NCBI GenBank assembly: GCA_911728455.2
Contig: OU452222.1
Location: 5,275,108-5,339,107, forward strand
Length of the DNA: 64,000 nt
Source of the DNA: Marthasterias glacialis
Lineage: Eukaryota > Echinodermata > Asteroidea > Forcipulatida > Asteriidae
Direction of reading: 5' to 3'
The position numbers were made by a program, and so were the translations under genes. Below, in pieces: positions 35,377 through 49,200 of this stretch (positions are counted from its first letter, which is position 1; every line of letters begins with the position of its first letter). The notes below the pieces were generated by a model. That model was not told the DNA's origin. It was given only the letters and a program-made list of their open reading frames with translations, and did not search any database.

Positions 35377-38300
35377 TTTTTGAATCGATTCTGTACCAGG
35401 GTTGTTGGATTTACAGATAGACTTGTTTTTGTTTTTTTATTTGCACCAATGGTATGACCACTTAGATTTGTTCCTTCACTTGTGCCAGTGTTACCAAATT
35501 GAGGCTGGGAGTGAAAATAATCGGAATGTTGCTGTTTCAGACTTGACCAGGCTTCGGCAGTGGCTATGGCCGGAATGCCTGAAAGTCTTATACTTCAACA
35601 TTGTCCTTGCAGCCAGTAGCCATAGCCGTAGACAAAGTCACTTGATTCGGGTGCGGCATTTAGTAGAAATGCGACTTACAGGGGATGACCGCCCCTTGAT
35701 AATTATGGACCTTTCTTTTGCAATGTCACAGCCCGAGTTTTTGCCAACCAAGATGGAGAAACTACGGGGAGCCATCAATGCAAAGCAAAAACAGATAATC
35801 ACAGTTTGCAAAAATGTTTCGCGGATATTCGAAAATTGTTTCGAATTTGTTGGACACAAACCAACCAATAATTGGATGGATTTTCTTTATAGAAAGTTTA
35901 CAAAAATGTTTTGCTACAATTGGCGGTCCATGCCAACCAGTGCGGTTTGTTTATCAACAATAGAAAGGTCTTTATGAAGGTTGTTTTTGTGATGAGTGTG
36001 TATTGAGTTTACTGAAAATGTGTTTGAGTTAGCTTGAGTAGGTTGCAAGTAAAACCCTCAGCCAAAGACTTTTGAAAATAATTTTGGAAAAAAAAACAAA
36101 CATTGGCATTGGTATCTTTTTATGGAAGTCGTCAGACACACAAGGCAAGTAAGCCACTCGAGGTGTGGGCTATAAATCAACTGTTTTCCCAGGGGCCATT
36201 GCCACCTACTCCTGGGGCTGAAACAGGGTTACCCCCTTTACGGTCCGTAAGGATGTAGGCTTGGGTATCATCCATCAGAAGCCTGGCTGGTAGAGCAGAA
36301 AGCTCTACCTCCCCAAATTTGTATAAGAAAAAAAGGAAGATAGTTTTATTGTAAATAAGTTTCACTTTAAACCCATTCTCTATGTGAAACATTGTCCATG
36401 CTGTAATTTTATGTCTTACACTTCATTTAAAGGGGACTTTGTATACCTCAAGTTCAAATCTTGAGAATTTGTTGTTTTTTTCTCTGCAGCTCTGTTTTAA
36501 GTTTTACAGTTCACATTGTTCTCAATTTTACAACCCCCCAAAATAGGGCCTTAATTTGGCTTTTACAAATCATAGTGGTGCCATAAATGGAGGGGCGGTG
36601 CCTGCTGTGTTCATGAAAGAGGAAATATAAAATGGCAGCCCAAAACTAGTTATTCCTGTGTACAAAATTGAGCTTCAACAAATGAAGTACGATAAAACAT
36701 ACCATAAATAAAACCCCAAAATACCCCCTCAGGAATAGGCAGATCACGAATTGGGGGATCATCACGAACAGTGACGGATAGTGAAAAAAAAAACAGAAAC
36801 AAAGTAATCGTTGAAAGCATTGGCTATGTCGAGAGGATTTTTCAAGACATGCGCACCATGATTGAAAGAAGAGGCCTCTTGATTCGGCCTCTTGCACTAG
36901 CTCAAACAGCGCCCTCCCTGAGGTCAAAGGAAGATAATGTTATTGGCTGAGAGTTCCTTGGCGGGTATACCCAACCCTTCACGTTTCAATTGTTAGGGCT
37001 CAGTGATGGTCTATTTTATGCAAGGGGTCCATTCTTGGAAGTCCATCGGTTTCTATGAGCTAATTTTCCCTGTAAGCTTGCCAAGAAGGTAATCTCTGGC
37101 GATGTACTTTTTGCTCAAACTTTTTGCCTCTATACTTTGATTTTATTGTATCTCTTGAGATAGTGAATCTCTATCAAAACAATGGTTAATGTATATGTCA
37201 GGTTTTTATTTAACAAAGAAAATGAGTCATTAAATTGCTGTATTATACTAAATATGTTTCTAGTCTCATATTTTGGGATGATTTTGTACCTTAAGTACCG
37301 GTACTGATACACTCCTTCGTGGTAACTGTTTTCTATGTAAAGATTTGGTTATTTTATTTTATTATTTTTTTAATTTTTGCAGCGGGAGGGTGTTGTGTTT
37401 TTTTGACACCATATGAAGATATCTTAAAATACTTTATTTGTTTCTAAATGACATAGTTAAGAAATATAACATCTTTGTTAATACACTTGGAGGCGTTTGT
37501 GTCAGTTCATTTAGTTTAAGGGAAAGTTACACCAGTGACACTTGAGATAAAACCTTACCCCCAAAGATATGTTTGTACAAAATATGAAAATATATTTATC
37601 GCTTTCAATTCCCATGGAAAATGAGGAAGTTGTCTTACTAAAATCATGAGAGATATTATTGAGCTTCGATATATTGTTTGACAGGCTGACAAATCACAAT
37701 ATTTTAGTATCCACTTTTGCAAATCCCTGGGCAACTAGATATGGGCTGACTTGTGTTTCAAGCACTGTCTTCGGACTCCTGTCACTCGATCTCCCAAATC
37801 TATATCTTCCCTATCAGTCCTTATCTCTTATCTGAACTGAACCCTGTTCCAGCACAACATTCTCAGCCATTGTTATGGTTTCATTTAAAGCGCTAAGCTG
37901 AAGTTAAAAGTACGTGTTACGTGTATTTTGTATTATAATTAATTCATTCAGTTTCATTAACACGCAATCAAATTGACGCATGTTTTCCTAATTCATTCAA
38001 ACATAGGGTTTCATTTTAGCGTTAGTATTGCATTCGGTTTCTTTTTTCGTTCTGAATTGATGTTCGTTTTGGTCATTTTTATAGGCATTTGAGACTACAT
38101 TTTATTATAATTCTTCAGTTGAATTTTGACTACAAAAAAAAACACCGATGAAATTGAGTTGAACCGAGCATCTTGGTGTTGGCCTTTGCGAAATTGAATG
38201 ATTTTTGCGACCGAATGAATTGAATGATCTTTTTGAGCAGTGAATGCTAAACTGTTTGCTCTTTTTGACTGTTGCTGAATGCTGATGCAACAGAGAGTTT

Positions 38301-39360
38301 TCAAACGAAATTGAATGAGCCTTAGTTTTAAATGAAATGGATTCTTGTTGAAATTGGCCCCGTGAAAACCTGTAATACACTTAAGACAAAAAAACCTTAC
38401 ATTGTTTTTTTTATAGCAACATGCATCACAATATTTGGGGTGTGCTATATAAATGAAAGAGAGGCAAGATGGCAATCCACAAACCCCAACCCTAAAAGGG
38501 TTTTATTTCCATGCGCAGAAAAAAAATAATCATAATAAAAATATTGTAAAAAATAAATTGCAATTAGGCACTATATATTTCACTTGAAACGTGACAATAC
38601 CCCCACCGCTTGACGTGGGTTATCTTTTAAGCAATGGATACATAACTGCATGAGAAGAACACAAACAAATTGCCGAGGAACCATGCCTTTTCCATAAACT
38701 TGAAAACCCGGGGAAGATTTCAACAGCTTAGTTTTCTGACTTGTTTCGGGAGCAATGGAATGGACTTATTCTTTAAAAATCTTCCGTTAACTTCAGGGAC
38801 GTCTTTTTTTTTTATTTGGAGATGGTCCAAATTGTTACGAATCCCTAAGTATTCTAGTTTTCAACAAATAACAAAAAATTTGCTTACCAAATAGTCCCAT
38901 GCAGCGAAATAAAATTGAGGGGAAAAAATACAAAATAAAAAGAGCAGAAGTAACTTTTTCATTAACCAAAGAGCATATTTTGCCCAGAATTGTTTCTATC
39001 CAAAGTTTACGGGACTAATTAAAGTCGGATGGAATTTTTAACTAAATTAGGGAAAGGACGTATTTCTGATTTCACATTTTCGGAAACCTCATTATCATTA
39101 AAAAAAATGAGAGTCATGTTCAATGTATAACCCTGCCAATTGCAAAAGTATAGTATTATTATTCAAAAAATGAACAATTTAAAATGACCTTCGAAAGTTG
39201 GTGACAGTTGTCTAAAGTAGTGCCTACGTGGTTTGAGAAATCTTCAACCCTACTTCCTCCTTGATTCGAGCTTGGATAGTGCAATTTATTTAAAAAAAGA
39301 ACAATTTAAAATTGGAAGACGTGTGTGACAGTGGTAATTTTTAGTAGGCCTACATGGTAA

Positions 39361-39430
<70 letters not shown>
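39361..39430 (+). repeat. (CAA)n microsatellite
   Basis: About 23 uninterrupted AAC/CAA triplets. The poly-Leu reading frame on the other strand is a by-product. Confidence 0.95.
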
Positions 39431-39984
39431 CTAGGCCTACTTCCTCTTTGGTTGATTTGCAAAGAGCAATCCAAAGATTTCATAATTTTGTATAAATGTA
39501 TCTGCTTTCATATAACAACGAATAATTAAAAAAAAAATGCAAATATTACTCCCCCGTTGTTTTAATAACCACACAGAATCGCCTGTATTATTTCTTAAAA
39601 GACAGTAAAACATCAAACGTAAGGCCATTGACAATTTTAAACAATACTAATAATTGTGTACATGTAACATGTTTGTTTCAATTGTACTATTTATTTAATT
39701 TGATAACATTACATTAAAAGCCTCTGGCTTATTCGGTATTTCCCAACCTTGCCATAGTGAAGTGGCACCAGCAAGTTCCGGAAATCACCCAGCATTCCTT
39801 CTTTATTTTTCCAGGCGGCACTTTTAATGTTTAACCACAATAGACCTAATGATTCATATTAAGAGTTGATTAGTCGTATGGTAATTACGTCCCATATTTG
39901 GAAAGATTTCAATTTTGGCTCCGCCTTCAGAAGATTATTTTGATAATGCGTTATTGTAACGAAAAAACAAACTATTATTATGTT

Positions 39985-40330
39985 AATAATGACGTCATGG
40001 CTTCGCTTTGATGATCGACGGCTTCGAAACAGCACACACCTTTCGGTGGTAGCAGTTCTGGTATGTGAACTTCCTCCCCGATTCCATGATCGGATCGTAC
40101 GACATCCGGAGGGTACGATTTTCTTAAAGAGAGCCGTTAGACCATATTTCATGCAACAGTCATCGTGCAGAGGCAAACGATGTGTCAATGTCGGGGTTGT
40201 CTGAAGGCAAAAAAGTGCGGCCATTTATTTTGATGTTTTTGTAGTATTGTAAAGTATAATTGTTGGTCAATATAAAAGTAACACAATTTAATTAGTGTTC
40301 CTGAGATATCTGCTTGTTACGTTCGAAGAG
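39985..40330 (+). promoter_or_regulatory. Candidate cadherin promoter and first non-coding exon
   Basis: A perfect CRE palindrome (TGACGTCA, 39990-39997) and a patch richer in CpG than the surrounding AT-rich DNA precede a consensus splice donor, GAG then GTAAGT, at 40331. A consensus acceptor (ATTTTTCAG) ends at 41861, 81 bases before the start codon. I infer a 5' UTR exon spliced over a 1.5 kb intron. No TATA box is evident. Confidence 0.35.
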
Positions 40331-41861
40331 GTAAGTCGGTCCTTGGCGTTTCTTGTTGCTGCAAAAATAAGGAACGTTAGACCTCCCGTGCTTTCTCTAT
40401 TTTGTATCACCAAACACTTTTCGTGTTTATTCCAGTCTCTGCAGCTAGCACGCAGTGCAGCAACACTAAAATAGGGACTCTTTTACTCAGTAACTGTGCT
40501 TTGTAACTTTATAAAAATATTTTAAATTGACCAAATTTAAATTGACCACACTTTTTTTCTCAGAAAATTTGCCTTACTGTGAGAATTATTCTGTTTTGCT
40601 GTACAAAGAAGGTTCGTCTGGGTTATGAATTCAACATTAGAAATAAAAAATCTACGCTGTTTCTCGTCTTTGTAAGAATGAATGGGAGACGAAGTTCAAA
40701 CAGCAAAAGTTTACAGAACTTAAATTTTAACTTGGAAAGAATGTCAGAAATTGTCCTTATTCCCTACATTTTCATACACGTAAATACAATTTAAACATTA
40801 ATTGGAATAGGTAGTTCAGAAAAGATGGGACAAATTTGACCAGTGTTATCTGTTCGGACATAAGAAATTTTGTTTTGAAAAAGTTTTTAAAATAGAATCT
40901 CAAAAAAACTTCAGGGTAAAATATGGGATTGGCAAAGCTAGCCTGATAGTGCAGTGTTCTTACTTTTTGTGATTCAATTTATACATGAAAAACCAAATCT
41001 GTCGGCCAAGTCAGGAAAAAATAGTGAAAAACCGTGCAAACTTTTCAGCAAGTAATTGTAAACACACTGCCTTTTAAATAATTTTGGTTGTTACAACCAG
41101 AATTGAAATGGGGGTCTTCAATTTTTATTTTTCAGACAGAAATATTTCTATGGCAGTTTGTACTGGTATGAATTTCATAAACACTAAGCTTTCACTTTTT
41201 CAGACTGATAAATACTAAATAAATAAAAAAAAAAAATTGATAATTAGCCTACCACTCCTGTATTATACCTTCCACTGTAAATATTTGTATGGCCCAGCTA
41301 CTGACAGTAGTGTTACTGTTAATATAAAATAATGTTACTTAGTAATAGTACTTGACATGCCCTACGTGACTGAAGTTGAAGGAAATGATTTTCAAAATAA
41401 TAAAAGAGTTCCTTGTTCTGTTTTTCAACACGTTTACTAGTAGTTCCATGTAGGCCTACGTATCCTGACTTTGTAAACAATTTAGATTTATTCACAGCGG
41501 AGCAATTTCTTATTAATCAAATGCCTTTAAGTATCCCAGATATATTTTAGGGCCTTGAACAAAATTGTAAGGACAACATGTAAATATCTAGTTTTGTTTA
41601 CCTTAATTTATATGGATATCCGATTTTTGACTTTGTGATTTATCAAGTAACAGTAAATGTCCGTTCTAGAGATATTATAACACAGGCAAGTGGGCAAGGC
41701 CATTTTCATCCTGTAGGGCGCTTCCATTGGAAAGTCTTAAAGTCCATCAGAAGCTTTTGAAGTGGCACCAAGGCTAAGACCGGAAGACCATGGCTTCCAT
41801 GTAATTCCAGGCCTGATTATAGCCTGCCTAACCTGTTTAATTTGTTTTCAATATTTTTCAG

Positions 41862-41942
41862 GATAACTTTAAAACAAGTCTCAGTGAGCAGATCAAGAGC
41901 AACTGTTTTCTCAAAGATTAGGGATCAACAGACAGCCCAACC
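41862..41942 (+). other. 5' UTR part of the cadherin start exon
   Basis: Sequence between the likely acceptor at 41860-41861 and the ATG. It has no upstream ATG. It is inferred to be transcribed from the splice signal and the good start context. Confidence 0.45.
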
Positions 41943-43206
41943 ATGGCGTCTGCTGTCAGACTAGTGGCAGCCCCTGTCCAAGTGGCACTGATGTTGATAC
42001 TAATGGTGATTCTAGTCCATGGGTTTGCTTTGCCAAGCATAAATGTACAGTACAATGCCAAAGTGGGAACAGTAATCACAGAACTCAAGAATGTCGGACA
42101 GACGTCCGTCTTGAATCCAGAAAGCAGTGAAATGTTTAGAATCACAGAGAGCGGGTCTCTCGTAACCAAGCGGCCGCTTGTAGGTCTACTTGACACAAGT
42201 CACACGATCACTGTCAAGCACACCAAAGATGTACATTCTTGGTACGAACAAATCAATGTTAAAATTGTGGACACAGGGAAGGACTCCAAGCTGCATTTTG
42301 CAGATAGCAGATATGAGGGGTTTATTACTGAAAAAAATAACCCTAACTCCAGAGTGCAGGGACTTTCCGACATAAAAGCTGTTGTGCCAGTTTACGCACA
42401 AGACATGCCAATTGTGTACAGTTTATTGGGCAATGGCAGTGACAAATTTTACTTTGACCTTTCTGACGAAGAGCTTGGTGTCCAGGTGTATGCTAAGACT
42501 GTTTTGTATTGGGAGGATAAAGAGTTCTACCAGTTGAAGCTGCGTGCAGTTGTAAATGAAGAAGTTGCTGAGACCGAGATCCAAGTTGTGGTCCTTGGCC
42601 TACACCCACCAGTCTTCATGTTCCCAACATTCGCATACAGCATCGCGGAGAATTCACCAGCAGAAACCATTGCGGGATCTGTGTTCGCAACAGATCAAGA
42701 CCGTAAAGGAAACGGCCGTGTGACCTACTACCTCCAGGAAGACAACAAGTACTTTGAAATGCAGTCAAAGTCTGGGAAGCTCATAGTCAAATCCCCACCT
42801 CCGGCCGGCATTTATGAGATGAATGTTGTTGCTCGGGATTGGGGAACCCCTTCTCTGGAATCAGTTCCTGCAGTGATTCAAATAGAAGTCATTCCCCCCT
42901 CCTCAAGTAAGATTCCCTACGGAGACGACATCATTTTCCCATCAAGAGACAATAAGCAGGGTCAGCGACAACGTCGTGCTGCTCTCCCAGATGAGATGGT
43001 GTCCATCTCAGAAAGCGCAGTACTTGGGGATGTTGTCTACAGCATGGAGAACGTCAGCGACACCGATATGTTTGTTCTCAATCCACAGAATCCACTTTTT
43101 ACTGTGAATGAGACATCCGGAGTTGTGAGCTTAGCTGGGCTGCTGGATTTTGAGAGAAATGCTCAGGAAGATTTTTCTCTGGATATTACAAGCTCCATTG
43201 ATGCAA
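41943..43206 (+). CDS. Cadherin coding exon 1 (signal peptide, repeats 1-3, furin site, most of repeat 4)
   Basis: An unusually long exon (421 codons plus one base), ending at GTAAGT. It encodes the signal peptide, two weakly conserved repeats, a canonical repeat (IAENSPAETIAGSVFATDQD), the RQRR cleavage site and LDFE of the next repeat. Asn-X-Ser/Thr sites at residues 164, 370 and 389 fit an extracellular protein. Confidence 0.96.
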
Positions 43207-46200
43207 GTAAGTCGGATTTAAACTTCCTTTAAACAAACTTATGAGTATCAATCATCGCACAGCTCTATGTTTAAAATTTCTTCACTGTGTTAACAGACAA
43301 TTTAGCCCTTGCAACTGAAAATTCATGTTTGGAGAAAACAGCGTTTGAAGTTAAAATTATTTTTGAAATCATTGTTTCTGATACTTTTTGCTAATTACTT
43401 TGACATTTTATCAACCATGAAAGTGGAGATCCCAAATCTTGCAAATCTGTTGTTATTTTTGTCATAACAAATTTCATTAATGAGTAATTAACTATGTAAT
43501 ACAAGTGTGACTTCGTAAAAACTGCCTCTTCGTAAAAACTGCACGAACCAGGTCTGTGTGCAGCGCGTCGTGTACAAACCTTGCTTTGGCTTTTCGTGAA
43601 AACTCAAAACCGCAAGACTGGTGATATTGTCCTTGTGCTAATTATTACAAAACTACAGCATTTTATGACTTAAAACTTGGGGAAAATGTTGGTGTGAATG
43701 ATAACATCCAAAGTGTGTAAAAACACAGATTTGCCAAAATAAAGGCCTGTGATTTTACGATAATTTGGCTGTTTGTGAAAATGGTGACGATTTGTCCTGT
43801 GGACTTTTTTTCATGTTCAAGCATGAAACACATTTGAATCTTTTTTGTTGCTTTGAACTTTCTTACCAAAAGTTTTACATAGATTACAAGTTTAGAAATT
43901 AAATTATTATGTTTTTTTTTAATTAGTAAACAGGATATGGGTTTTTCTTTGAAATGTTTTTTATTTTTTTTATTCTGTATGAAATTTTTCAGGTATTAGT
44001 CAGTAGGGTGTCAGGGTTAGGTTTGAACAAAGGTCTGGTCAGTGGTCTCTCTATTTGGATCTTGTGGTGTATGTAAACACATTGCACCTGAAAAACGGGC
44101 AGCGTCATTGTTTGACTTACATTGTAACTCTTGTGGTTATGACTGCAGTGTATAAATGAACAATGACTACGGTATTACAAACTTTAAAAGAAATATTGCA
44201 GGAGTCTGGAGACATTGTGTTTTACAGAACCTGCAGCTGTGTGTTTTTTTATAAACAGGCCTGGAATTTATTTTTGGTTTGAGTGATGTACACATTTAGT
44301 GGTTTCTCTTTAAATGTGTTGATAGGCTTAAAGATTTTTCGATGGCAAGATAGCAAAATGAAAAGTTGACTTTCAAATTCAAGGTAAAACTTCTGAAAAC
44401 AGTCAATTAAAAAGAATATGTATATTTTTTGGGATGTTACAAATTTGGCCATTGTTTAATTTGATTGCTTTGAATGATACTGTTAAATGAATTCAAATTT
44501 AAATTAATAATTCAAAAAGCTTTTATTGTTGAACATTTCCTGCAGTAGAATATTGGAATATTACCCCCCCCTCCCCCCCCCCCCCAAAAAAAAAATGCTT
44601 TGTGTACGCTACACACAATTATGCAATTATGTTGAGTCCCAAGTACATGTAACTCATTTGTATAAATCTTTTAATGTACTGTCACTATAAATTGTTGACT
44701 GCTTTTTTTCAGTGTCTCAAATGAAAGTTTATCTCCCTGGACTAAAAGAAAATAGCTAATCAATTTTTTACAATCAATTCAGGGGGAAAATGGGAATCTT
44801 TAATTCTGTTTTACATTGATATGCACAGTTCAACTGTCCAGCTTTAAATTATAATTATGTTAGAACTGTTGATTTCACTGTACGCAGTTTAGACTCATTT
44901 CGGGGTCACGCTAACATTCTTTTAGTGAAAATAATTTCAATAAAATAAAAGTATTAACAAAAGATAATGTTTTTATTTTGCTGAAATTTGCCCTGCAATA
45001 TTTACACAGTAAATAAAGTGTTTTTAGTTGGGCCACAGATCATTTGACTTCCTTTATGGATGGATTAGACATAAATTGAGTTCATCCTGGCCTTGAGGGG
45101 TAATTGGTTTAATAAGTGATACCATCTGAAGGGATTAGATATTTAAATGAAATAAATCAAATCATATGTACTGTGGTTTGTGCGGTCACATAGGGTGAGA
45201 TCAATTCAGGCCAACCTAGATCGGAAACTGTGCAATAACAGAATCTATTTAACTTAGGATCTGTAATAGAATGTTGTGTAAGTTGTACATGTACCAAATT
45301 AATTTTCACGTTTACGCCCGTCTGCTTCTTGCATGCCAGTACTGCCCAATTTCTTGTGTTTATCATGTGGTTAAATTTCCAATTTGGGGGTTAAGAATGA
45401 ATCTGGTTAGCACACATTACATGTACATGAACATGTACAATCATTAATGCAGCTTTACAAGTATTTATCCACAAAATTATTGTTGTGCTTAGAACCCCTT
45501 TTTGTGTCTTTATTATTGGACATGTACAATACACATGTACATGTACATCCGTACGGTTGGCTTGCGATTGTCTTTTTTTGACGTACTGTTTTCCAACCTG
45601 GGGTCAATTTGTGATTTACCCTTTATTTTGAGCAAGTTACAAGCATGTGACTTTTCAACTGATCAGCTGAATTCTTTTTTTTTTTCTTTTAAAATAGTGT
45701 CATAGAAAACTGGAAAACACTGTATAAAGTTGATTGACATTGTGCTTGGCCATTTCCCTCTTTTCTCGCAACACAGTTGCATCTCTGATGCTATGAATTT
45801 GTACATTTTGTTACACACTTGCACTGTACAAGTTCGTGTAAATGGCAATCCAGCATTTAAATACGGTACACTACGCATGTATACATGTATGTCGGCGGTC
45901 GGCAGCACTTGACCTGTTCATACACAGTCTTCTTGCCTCATTCTAACAGACAAACTGTACCAGTAAGACAAAATAACGTCTGAAGTCAAATGTCATGCAG
46001 CGTTGAGTTACAAGAGACTGCTGGAGCGCAAGGGTCCAGATGCTGGTGAAGACTAATCAAAGATGCTTCGGCAGCCGGAGACGTTCAGAGATGCGTGGAA
46101 TTGTTGAAACAAGCTGTCACACTGTGCCTGTCCTATTTATCATCACAGCCTCCATAAGGAGTGCTCTACATCAGTAATCCCTCAGCCGGGCATGCTGAGA

Positions 46201-49200
46201 GTCGTATCGGGGCGAAGAACCAAATGAAGCCTGGCTCGCTCAATTTCATAGTCATGATCATGAGTAATACAAATGCTTTTTCTGCTCAGCATGTTGTAGA
46301 AATGCCTCGTGTGATCGTCACTGAGGTATGCGGTGCGATTAAAAAGTATTTAGCACTCGGCTAATTAAAAAGCAATTTGCATGAAGGGAAAAATTTTCCA
46401 TTTGGCCCAAGTCTGCAGGTTGCAAAACCCTGACCCAGGACTGATACTTTAAATTCGTTTCTGGGCAAGGCACTTTTCCTTGGTAAATGGCACCTCTATG
46501 AAGGAAATTTCAATTTGAACTGGGACTTTTCAAAGGGCACCGGGGCAATGATCAGGGACATAAAGGTTATTGCCTACTTTAATTTATCAACCTGCTAACA
46601 GAAATAAAAAAAAAACAAGCTCCAAAATCCACTTTATAGAAACCTTCCCACATCCACCAAAATCCTCCACTCTATTTAGATAACTCAACACTCTATTTAG
46701 ATTTAACTCAACACCCATTGGACTGAGATTGCTTGGAGGGACATACATGTCTACCTGCAGACCTAGTGATAAACAATTATTATTTAAGTCTGCAGCCCCA
46801 AATCATACAAAGTCAGACACTTTCCCGAATAGGATTTGGAAGTTTTAGGGTTTGTCAATGCACAGTGTCAGTACATGTGTTTGTGTACAACATAAACAAA
46901 CCAAGACCATTACTGTATGTACCATTAATTATGCCATCATGAACACAATTTACAGTACAAGCTCCTATAATGCTGTACATGTAACCATAGAGCAAGAACC
47001 AGACCTTGCTCTATGATGTAACTACTATCTACATTGTAATGAACCAAGGTAACTAGGTACATGTAGTTGTTTCCCCCTTGTGTATAACATGTAAATACTT
47101 AAAACTGTAACCAAACCAAGACGGCACCTTTTTCTGGTATACACAATGCAGAGTACAAAAAACTGCACAGTATGTTCACATGAAGCATTGATTAGACTCT
47201 AGATTAGATAAATTAGAGATGTTCATTTTATCAATAATCAATCACACACAAAGTTAGTACATGTATGTATTTCTCAGGTACAGTAGGCATGAATCGTCTA
47301 CGCAGTAGTGTATCACCACTAACCATGCACTAACCGTAGAGCAAGGACCCGTTACTAATTGTTCCCCCAAATCAAACAGGAAGTCGTTCAAGCTATTTTG
47401 TCTTCCAACAATTTCCTGAAAAAATATCAGTTAAGGAAATAATATGCCCTCAGCATAATCCTTGCTTGATGGCATAATGTAGACTGTATCACAAATCATA
47501 ATACATATACTTGGTGTACACATGTTGGATTTATCAACCATTTATCTTTTTTCATGTGATTGGTTATTGTCTTTTAGTAATGAGTATACCCGATGAGATT
47601 TACAGATATTCATTTCACACTCTTGAGTGCAACCTGAGGCTGGACGATAGATTTGTATCGTTGTAGCAGGAATGTTGAGCAAGATCAATTTTGCAATCAA
47701 TCCACAGCGCTAATTAACACCAGAAGTTAAAGGTGGGGGTTGATTTAAATCAAAACACACATGGACCACATAAACACAGCGTCCAGCTCCACATCATGGA
47801 ACACACTGTTAAAATCATAGTGCTATATTTACACACACATACACACACAAGGAAGGTTGTAGACAAAACAGCAGCTGTGATAGTTTTTAAGTTTTTTGTT
47901 TTAGGTTATTCTAAAATTGAATAGATCATCGGTGTTCTCCCCAGGTTTTTTCAAAACTGGGGGGCATTCTGGACCCAAATTTTGAAAGTGTGGCTGAAGC
48001 ATGCTGAAATGGTAGCAGGTCATTGGAATGTTTTTATTTAATGTTTGTTTATTTTGAAAAGCTCTACTGTACAATCTGGAGCATTTAAAACGGTTTTATG
48101 TCAGGATTGTTTGTGGACTTGACATTAAAATCTACCCCCCCAAATTTTTTTTTTGCATATCGGCCGTAATGTTTGCGTATAGGCCCGTAATTTGCACGTA
48201 TCGGCCCAATACGCAAGCTTGTGCATGGGGAGAACCCTGATATTAATGGGTTATATCACACAAATTTAAAACATGGGGGTTGTCTATACATGTATGTCTC
48301 TTTGCATATAGTTCATATATGTCCCGTACTGTACGTTAATTTTCAGCCATTACTCTTTTTGGCTTGTGTACACAATGATGCGCTGGCTTTTACTCCTGTC
48401 ATGCTGGCATTTTAAATGATAGTTGTGTAAACATTATTGATGGGAGGTGCCTGTGATGCATAAAGAAAAGAACACTGGGCGTATAACTTGCATGATCCTA
48501 GTAATGGAGGAAAGCACTGGTGGAGGACATCCATAGTGGATTGCTCTATATACTAAAGATGCGTTATCAAAGTTCAGTCATTCAAATGACTTTTGTTTAT
48601 GTTGATTGGCCTAGCTCAGCATCTTGCAAGCCTTTCTGGCTAATAATGAAAACAATTTGTACCCGACTCAAATGCGAGAAGGAGATCCTCAAAATGATTT
48701 TGATTGTCTGATGTTGATGATGTATTTTGTCTTTTTTGAAATTCCTTTTTGATTTTTATCTATAGATTATAATCTGTGTTGTTGCCATTTGTGTAGTTCA
48801 AACCAAAATTGATACATATTTTTAAGCAGAATATTATTGACCCAATTCACCTGACGTAATCATCACAATAATCTTGGTTGCGCCATTTTGGAAGTCAACG
48901 TCCCTGGGTGTTATCCAGTGTGGTGTGCATTTTAGGCGACATGGCATTTACACTGGAACCTATTGACTTCCCAAACGGTGAGCACGGCACAGTCAGCGGT
49001 TGTGACGTGTGTGTAATGGGTCAATACATGTCTTATTTCCTTCTGCGACATGTAGGCCTACATTGTACTTTTGTAAACAGGTCTGGAATTTTACTGAGGC
49101 CATGTACTGAAATTTGTACCCCATTGATTTTTTACAGACATTTTCATATTTTTATGGAAACCCCCTTTTCTCAGAAAAAAGCGCCCTGCACTGAGAAAAC

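Larger units (their letters stand above)
33621..39984. other. Intergenic region between EDC4 and the cadherin gene
   Basis: AT-rich, with no reading frame that looks like a conserved protein. It holds a MITE copy (34222-34600), a hairpin (35283-35376), a decayed foldback (35517-35650), GAATGA/ATTCATTC-rich sequence (37930-38340) and a (CAA)n run. The rest shows nothing I recognise. Both neighbours point the same way, so it contains the EDC4 3' end and the cadherin upstream region. Confidence 0.6.

Noticed and set aside
35402-35977. A 191-codon open frame in the intergenic region
   Set aside because: It overlaps a decayed foldback repeat, shows no recognisable domain, and composition matches the AT-rich surroundings. 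Chance length cannot be excluded without a search.
37930-38340. A long inverted repeat built from ATTCATTC and GAATGAAT
   Set aside because: The arms match only in the short word; the order of other bases does not mirror, so it looks like low-complexity sequence.
39286-39483. Poly-leucine open frame on the minus strand
   Set aside because: It translates the (CAA)n microsatellite and has no other coding signs.
45536-45551. ACATGTACATGTACAT as a special regulatory palindrome
   Set aside because: TACATGTA-type words occur dozens of times through the right half of the window, so a single site has no special meaning.
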